Positions 40,885 to 44,035 of a stretch of 44,035 nucleotides of DNA are shown here, piece by piece. The position numbers were made by a program, and so were the translations under genes. Within the stretch, counting starts at the first letter, position 1. Each line of letters starts with the position of its first letter. Origin of the DNA: an uncultured Verrucomicrobia subdivision 3 bacterium (GTDB taxonomy: Bacteria; Verrucomicrobiota; Verrucomicrobiia; Limisphaerales; UBA11358); assembly GCA_903917705.1 (NCBI GenBank), contig CAIXBQ010000036.1:1-44035 (forward strand). Reading direction: 5' to 3'. Under the pieces are notes generated by a model, which was not told the origin of the DNA, did not search any database, and saw only the letters and a program-made list of their open reading frames with translations.

Positions 40885-41151
40885 ATGAATGCAATGCTGG
40901 CTGGAATTTTTGGTGGCTGGGAAATCGTCCTGATTCTCGCGGTCGTGCTGATTTTGTTCGGCGCTAAAAAACTGCCGGAGCTGGCCAAGGGGCTGGGCAC
41001 GGGCATCAAGGAATTCAAGAAGGCCACGCGCGAAGTGACCGAGGAAATCCAGAACGCGCCGGCCGAGCCGGCTGCCAAGCCCGCGCCGCCCGCACCGCCT
41101 GCCCAGGCGATTGCGCAGTCTTCCACTCCGCCGAATCCGCCGCCCGCCTGA
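40885..41151 (+). CDS. tatA: twin-arginine translocase subunit TatA/TatE
   Basis: Pore-forming subunit of the Tat pathway, which exports folded proteins. The 88-residue product has the canonical layout: a short N-terminus, one membrane helix ([17 protein letters not shown]), the [14 protein letters not shown] hinge and amphipathic helix, then a Pro/Ala-rich tail. ATG 40885 is used (TTG 40873 and ATG 40894 are alternatives). tatC follows after 15 nt. TatB is not seen here, so a two-component TatAC system is possible, or tatB lies elsewhere. Confidence 0.95.
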   Translation: MNAMLAGIFGGWEIVLILAVVLILFGAKKLPELAKGLGTGIKEFKKATREVTEEIQNAPAEPAAKPAPPAPPAQAIAQSSTPPNPPPA

Positions 41152-41166
41152 CGGCCGGCTTCTGGC

Positions 41167-42252
41167 ATGGCAGGTGACTCTGAATTCGAACCTTCCGACG
41201 AGACGGCCGAGGGCGGCCCCGTCAAATCTTTCCTTGAGCATCTCGAGGATTTCCGCTGGCTGCTGATCAAGTGCTCCGTGGTGGTCGCGGTCGCCATGCT
41301 GGTCTGTCTCATCGGGGCCAATTACGTCATCGGCGTCATCAAGTGGCCGTTGACCCGCGCCAAGGTCAGCTGGCCGGGCACCAATCAGGTGGTCAGCGTC
41401 AGCTTCGGCTCCACTCATCTGGGCAATTATCCCGTCACCCCGGAGCAGCAGCATCTGCTCGGCACCGGCACCAACCGTTTCGCCGCCCTCGCCGTCGAGC
41501 CGTTCACGCTCGGCACCAACCAGTTTCTCGGCTGGCGCCTGACCAACGATCCCGCCGCCCTCGCCGACATTCAGCGGCTGCATGTGGATCTGGTTAACCT
41601 GACGCCGGCGGGCGGGTTTTTCGTCGCGTTCCAGGTCGCGTTTTACGGCGGCATGGTTCTGGCCGCGCCGTTCCTGATGTATTTCATTGCGTCCTTCGTC
41701 TTTCCGGCGCTGCGGCTGAAGGAGCGTAAATACATCTACCGCGCCCTGTTCATCGGCGGCGGGCTGTTTCTGGTCGGGATTACGTTCTGTTACTTCATCC
41801 TCATGCCCGTCGCCCTCGCGGCGTCGCAGATGTATTCGCAGTGGCTCGGCCTCGGCGCGCTCCAGTGGCGCGCGGAGGAATACATCAGCTTCGTCTGCAA
41901 ATTCATGCTCGGCATGGGCCTCGGCTTCGAGCTGCCGGTGGTGATCCTGACGCTGGTGAAGATCGGCGTCCTGAACTACGCCACGCTCCGGGCCATGTGG
42001 CGCTACATGATCGTCATCGTGCTGGTGCTCGGCGCCCTGCTCACCACGCCGGAAGTCATCACCCAGATCCTCATGGCCGGCCCGCTCTATCTGCTTTACG
42101 AAGTCACCGTCTGGATCGCCTGGTATTGGGATCAGCCGGACCGGGCCCGGGCGCGCCGGACCCTGTGGCTGGCGTTGTTTTTGATCGTGGCGCTGGGCTG
42201 GCTCGCCTGGAGATTTGGCTGGCCGCTGGTCGCCCGGCATTTGAACGGCTGA
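41167..42252 (+). CDS. tatC: twin-arginine translocase subunit TatC
   Basis: Signal-peptide receptor of the Tat translocon. The 361-residue product begins with the cytoplasmic helix SFLEHLEDFRWLLIK (the family has HLxELR) and membrane helix 1 (about residues 34-56). It then has an unusually long periplasmic section of about 90 residues before TPAGGFFVAFQVAFYGG and helix 2. The other helices and ALRLKERKYIYRALFIGG, FELPVVILTLVKIGVLNY and TTPEVITQILMAGPLYLLYE match TatC. Typical TatC is about 250 residues; most of the excess is that first loop. It lies 15 nt behind tatA. Confidence 0.93.
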   Translation: MAGDSEFEPSDETAEGGPVKSFLEHLEDFRWLLIKCSVVVAVAMLVCLIGANYVIGVIKWPLTRAKVSWPGTNQVVSVSFGSTHLGNYPVTPEQQHLLGTGTNRFAALAVEPFTLGTNQFLGWRLTNDPAALADIQRLHVDLVNLTPAGGFFVAFQVAFYGGMVLAAPFLMYFIASFVFPALRLKERKYIYRALFIGGGLFLVGITFCYFILMPVALAASQMYSQWLGLGALQWRAEEYISFVCKFMLGMGLGFELPVVILTLVKIGVLNYATLRAMWRYMIVIVLVLGALLTTPEVITQILMAGPLYLLYEVTVWIAWYWDQPDRARARRTLWLALFLIVALGWLAWRFGWPLVARHLNG

Positions 42253-42336
42253 CGGCGGAATCCTCCCGCCCGCTCGAAAACGCGCTTTACAAGCTGGGGA
42301 ATCGGCGTAAATTCACACCACCAATCTGAACACCGT

Positions 42337-42771
42337 ATGCGCAAAATGATTCTTCCTCTCGCCGCCGCGCTCGTGGCGGTGCTGTTCTCCGGCTGCACCG
42401 GCCCCGAACAGAAACTCGGCCGCGGCCTGAGCAACAGCTACGAGCTCGTCCGTTGGGGCGAAATGCGCGCCTCCGTCGAGCAGAACACCCTGATGGGCCG
42501 CCCCGGCGATGGCTATTACGGTGTCATCCACGGCTTTGACCGCTCGCTCCAGCGCGCCGGCCTCGGCCTTTACGAGGTCGTCACGTTCCCGCTGCCGTCC
42601 TACCAGCCCATTGCCACGAAGAGCTTTGCGCCTGACCCGGTTTTCCCGATCAGTTACAAGCCCGGCCATGTTTCCGACCCGTTGTTTGACACCGATACCT
42701 ATACCGGTTTCAGTGGCGGCGACGTCGCGCCGTTCATGCCCGGCAGCCGGTTCCAGATTTTCGAGAACTGA
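42337..42771 (+). CDS. exosortase-system-associated lipoprotein (TIGR04073-like)
   Basis: A 144-residue exported protein with a lipoprotein signal: basic start RKM, hydrophobic core, and LFSGC with the modification cysteine at Cys20. The mature part contains KLGRGLSNSYELVRWGEMRASVEQNTL and GVIHGFDRSLQRAGLGLYEVVTFPLPSYQPIA. This closely resembles the TIGR04073 family, which co-occurs with exosortase/PEP-CTERM systems; family assignment is from memory of its conserved text and is not tested. Function is unknown. It lies 84 nt after tatC and ends before a strong terminator. Confidence 0.72.
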   Translation: MRKMILPLAAALVAVLFSGCTGPEQKLGRGLSNSYELVRWGEMRASVEQNTLMGRPGDGYYGVIHGFDRSLQRAGLGLYEVVTFPLPSYQPIATKSFAPDPVFPISYKPGHVSDPLFDTDTYTGFSGGDVAPFMPGSRFQIFEN

Positions 42772-42791
42772 CCGTGAATGTTTTTCAGCGG

Positions 42792-42826
42792 ACGCGCCAG
42801 CATCTCCTGTTGGCGCGTTTTGCTTT
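42792..42826 (+). terminator. intrinsic terminator after the TIGR04073-like gene
   Basis: ACGCGCCA (42792-42799) pairs with TGGCGCGT (42811-42818) around an 11-nt loop, followed by a T-rich tail (TTTTGCTTTT). It separates the tat operon from ispE. Confidence 0.8.
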
Positions 42827-42884
42827 TCCCGGCCGCCGTCTGGAAATTCTCCTTTGTATGTTTCGTGGTTAATCATCTCCCGCC

Positions 42885-43757
42885 ATGCGCCTTGAAAAAA
42901 AATCGCCCTGCAAGGTCAACCTCATCCTGAACATCCTCGGCCGGCGCGCCGACGGCTTCCACGAGCTGGAGACCGTCATGCAGCCGGTGAACCTCTGTGA
43001 CGGGATGACGTTTGAACGCGCGGGGGCGGGCCTGCGACTGACGTGCAGCCATCCGGAACTGCCGGCGGACGCGAAAAATCTTGTCCACCGCGCCGCGACC
43101 TCGTTTCTGGCCGCCGCAAAAATTACCGATGGCGTCCGCATCCACCTTCAGAAAAACCTGCCGCTCGCCGGCGGCATCGGCGGCGGCAGCGCCAATGCCG
43201 CGGTGACGTTCACCGCCCTCAACGAGCTCTTCGGCTCGCCGCTGCCCCTCGAAAAGCTCCACGAACTCGCCGCCGCGCTCGGCTCGGACGTGCCCTTCTT
43301 CCTTTATGACCGCCCGGCGCTCGCCACCGGTCGCGGCGAAAACGTGCGGCTGCTCGATAATTTCCCCGCCCTGCGCGGCCGGGCCTTTTTCCTCGTCCAT
43401 CCCGGCTTCGGCATCTCCACGCCGTGGTCGTATCAGCATCTGTCGCGTTTTCCCGCCGCCTTGAACGGCGCGGCCGGCCGCGCCCAGGAATTGGTCGGGC
43501 GGCTCCAGACGGATAATTTGGCCGCCGCCGCCGGCGCCTTTTATAATTCGCTCGAGGCCCCCGCCTTCGACAAGTTTCCCGTGCTGTCGCTCTATCAGGA
43601 GTTTCTTCGCGGGCAGGGCGCGCTGGTCGCGCTCATGTCCGGCAGCGGCTCCACCACCTTTGCCCTCGCGGAAAACCTCGCGGCGGCGGACGCCCTCGCG
43701 GAAAAATTCAAGTCCCGGTTCGGCGCCAACGGCTGGCTCGCCACGGTGGAAATTTGA
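42885..43757 (+). CDS. ispE: 4-diphosphocytidyl-2-C-methyl-D-erythritol kinase
   Basis: GHMP-family kinase of the MEP isoprenoid pathway. The 290-residue product opens KSPCKVNLILNILGRRADGFHELETVM (catalytic Lys10). It carries the ATP-binding GHMP motif LPLAGGIGGGSANAA (residues 92-106), the catalytic Asp135 in LGSDVPFFL, and the C-terminal motif MSGSGSTTFAL. It stands alone behind a terminator. The frequent partners of ispE (prs, spoVG, ispD) are not adjacent. ATG 42885 is the only reasonable start. Confidence 0.95.
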   Translation: MRLEKKSPCKVNLILNILGRRADGFHELETVMQPVNLCDGMTFERAGAGLRLTCSHPELPADAKNLVHRAATSFLAAAKITDGVRIHLQKNLPLAGGIGGGSANAAVTFTALNELFGSPLPLEKLHELAAALGSDVPFFLYDRPALATGRGENVRLLDNFPALRGRAFFLVHPGFGISTPWSYQHLSRFPAALNGAAGRAQELVGRLQTDNLAAAAGAFYNSLEAPAFDKFPVLSLYQEFLRGQGALVALMSGSGSTTFALAENLAAADALAEKFKSRFGANGWLATVEI

Positions 43758-43758
43758 G

Positions 43759-43785
43759 GGTGGGGCGAGTCACTCCGCGCGCGCC
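43759..43785 (+). repeat. degenerate REP-like element
   Basis: GGTGGGGCGAG matches the REP start, then it diverges (TCACTCCGCGCGCGCC). It follows the ispE stop by 1 nt, the same position relative to a gene end as the copies after trpB and near pal. The stretch 43786-43918 shows nothing further. Confidence 0.5.
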
Positions 43786-43918
43786 GTCTTGGAGTTGGAA
43801 AAAATTTCGCGGCAATAATCGGCGCGGTGGACTTTGCCGCTTGAGCTGCCATGGCCGCGGCTGCTCAGGTGATTTTGTCCAGGACGGCCCGCTTGATCCT
43901 AGAAACCGCAGTTGGACT

Positions 43919-44035
43919 TCAACCGGTCGGGGTTGGGGCGGTTTGCGCGAGCCATTCCAAGGGGTCATCGGTGGTTTGACGGGAGAGCAGGCGAAGAAAA
44001 CTGCCTTGGGCTTCCAACTGCGGCGCAGTTGCTGC
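43919..44035 (-). CDS. possible C-terminal end of a gene entering from the right edge
   Basis: On the minus strand an uninterrupted 38-codon frame runs from the window edge to a TGA at 43921-43919. It reads APQLEAQGSFLRLLSRQ then TTDDPLEWLAQTAPTPTG, protein-like in composition and with GC-rich codon use like the neighbours. No start is visible because the gene would begin outside. A palindrome, CAACTGC-GGC-GCAGTTG (44015-44031), lies within it. The product is not recognised; it could equally be intergenic. Confidence 0.35.
   Translation of the reverse strand, partial: AATAPQLEAQGSFLRLLSRQTTDDPLEWLAQTAPTPTG

Noticed and set aside
43708-43968. 86-codon minus-strand open frame at the right end
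   Set aside because: It overlaps the end of ispE and the decayed REP; the other minus frame to a stop at 43919 is more protein-like.

Overview
The window is high-GC bacterial DNA, almost fully coding, with conserved housekeeping genes on both strands. Nothing names the organism. I infer a Verrucomicrobiota-like Gram-negative bacterium (Pedosphaera/Limisphaera type) from four things: exosortase/PEP-CTERM-associated families, a complete Tol-Pal envelope system, many small genes on GTG/TTG starts, and a scattered REP-like word, GGTGGGGCGAGCGT followed by CGCGAGCC. I see no tRNA, rRNA, CRISPR array or prophage.

Layout. 1-8.9 kb: mutS (5' end outside the window), an MFS transporter, a hexose-6-phosphate mutarotase-like gene and dinG, tightly packed, then prfC. 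8.9-12.4 kb, minus strand: MBL-fold hydrolase, dnaN and a cysteine desulfurase. 12.5-19.1 kb, plus strand: trpF and a LOG-family gene, then two nicotinamide-nucleotide modules side by side, NfnAB-like flavoprotein subunits and the three-gene proton transhydrogenase pntA1-pntA2-pntB. 19.2-23.1 kb: trpB2, an outer-membrane protein, infA and a second, classical trpB; no trpA is present. 23.1-24.5 kb is an accessory island: a Y1 (RAYT-type) transposase with REP copies around and inside it, a 206-bp direct repeat, and an AT-rich dyad-repeat patch. 24.5-29.5 kb: two unrecognised genes, a small lipoprotein, hisC, a GspA/GspB-like pair and a CPBP protease of the exosortase-associated type. 29.5-35.2 kb: TolC-like protein, trigger factor, bioD and a membrane TPR protein. 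35.4-40.6 kb: a tol-pal operon with two TolA/TonB-like genes and an S23-type four-helix-bundle gene wedged between tolQ and tolR. 40.9-43.8 kb: tatA-tatC, a TIGR04073-like lipoprotein and ispE. A possible partial gene enters from the right edge.

The signal that ordinary annotation does not explain is a class of short DNA arrays with a 7-bp period. They are often bounded by complementary arms. They occur inside dinG, across the trpF start codon, twice inside the TPR-protein gene, and on both sides of the four-helix-bundle gene in the tol operon. Several are translated in frame into the host protein. They are distinct from the RAYT/REP elements. Together they suggest two separate families of short dispersed repeats acting on this genome.
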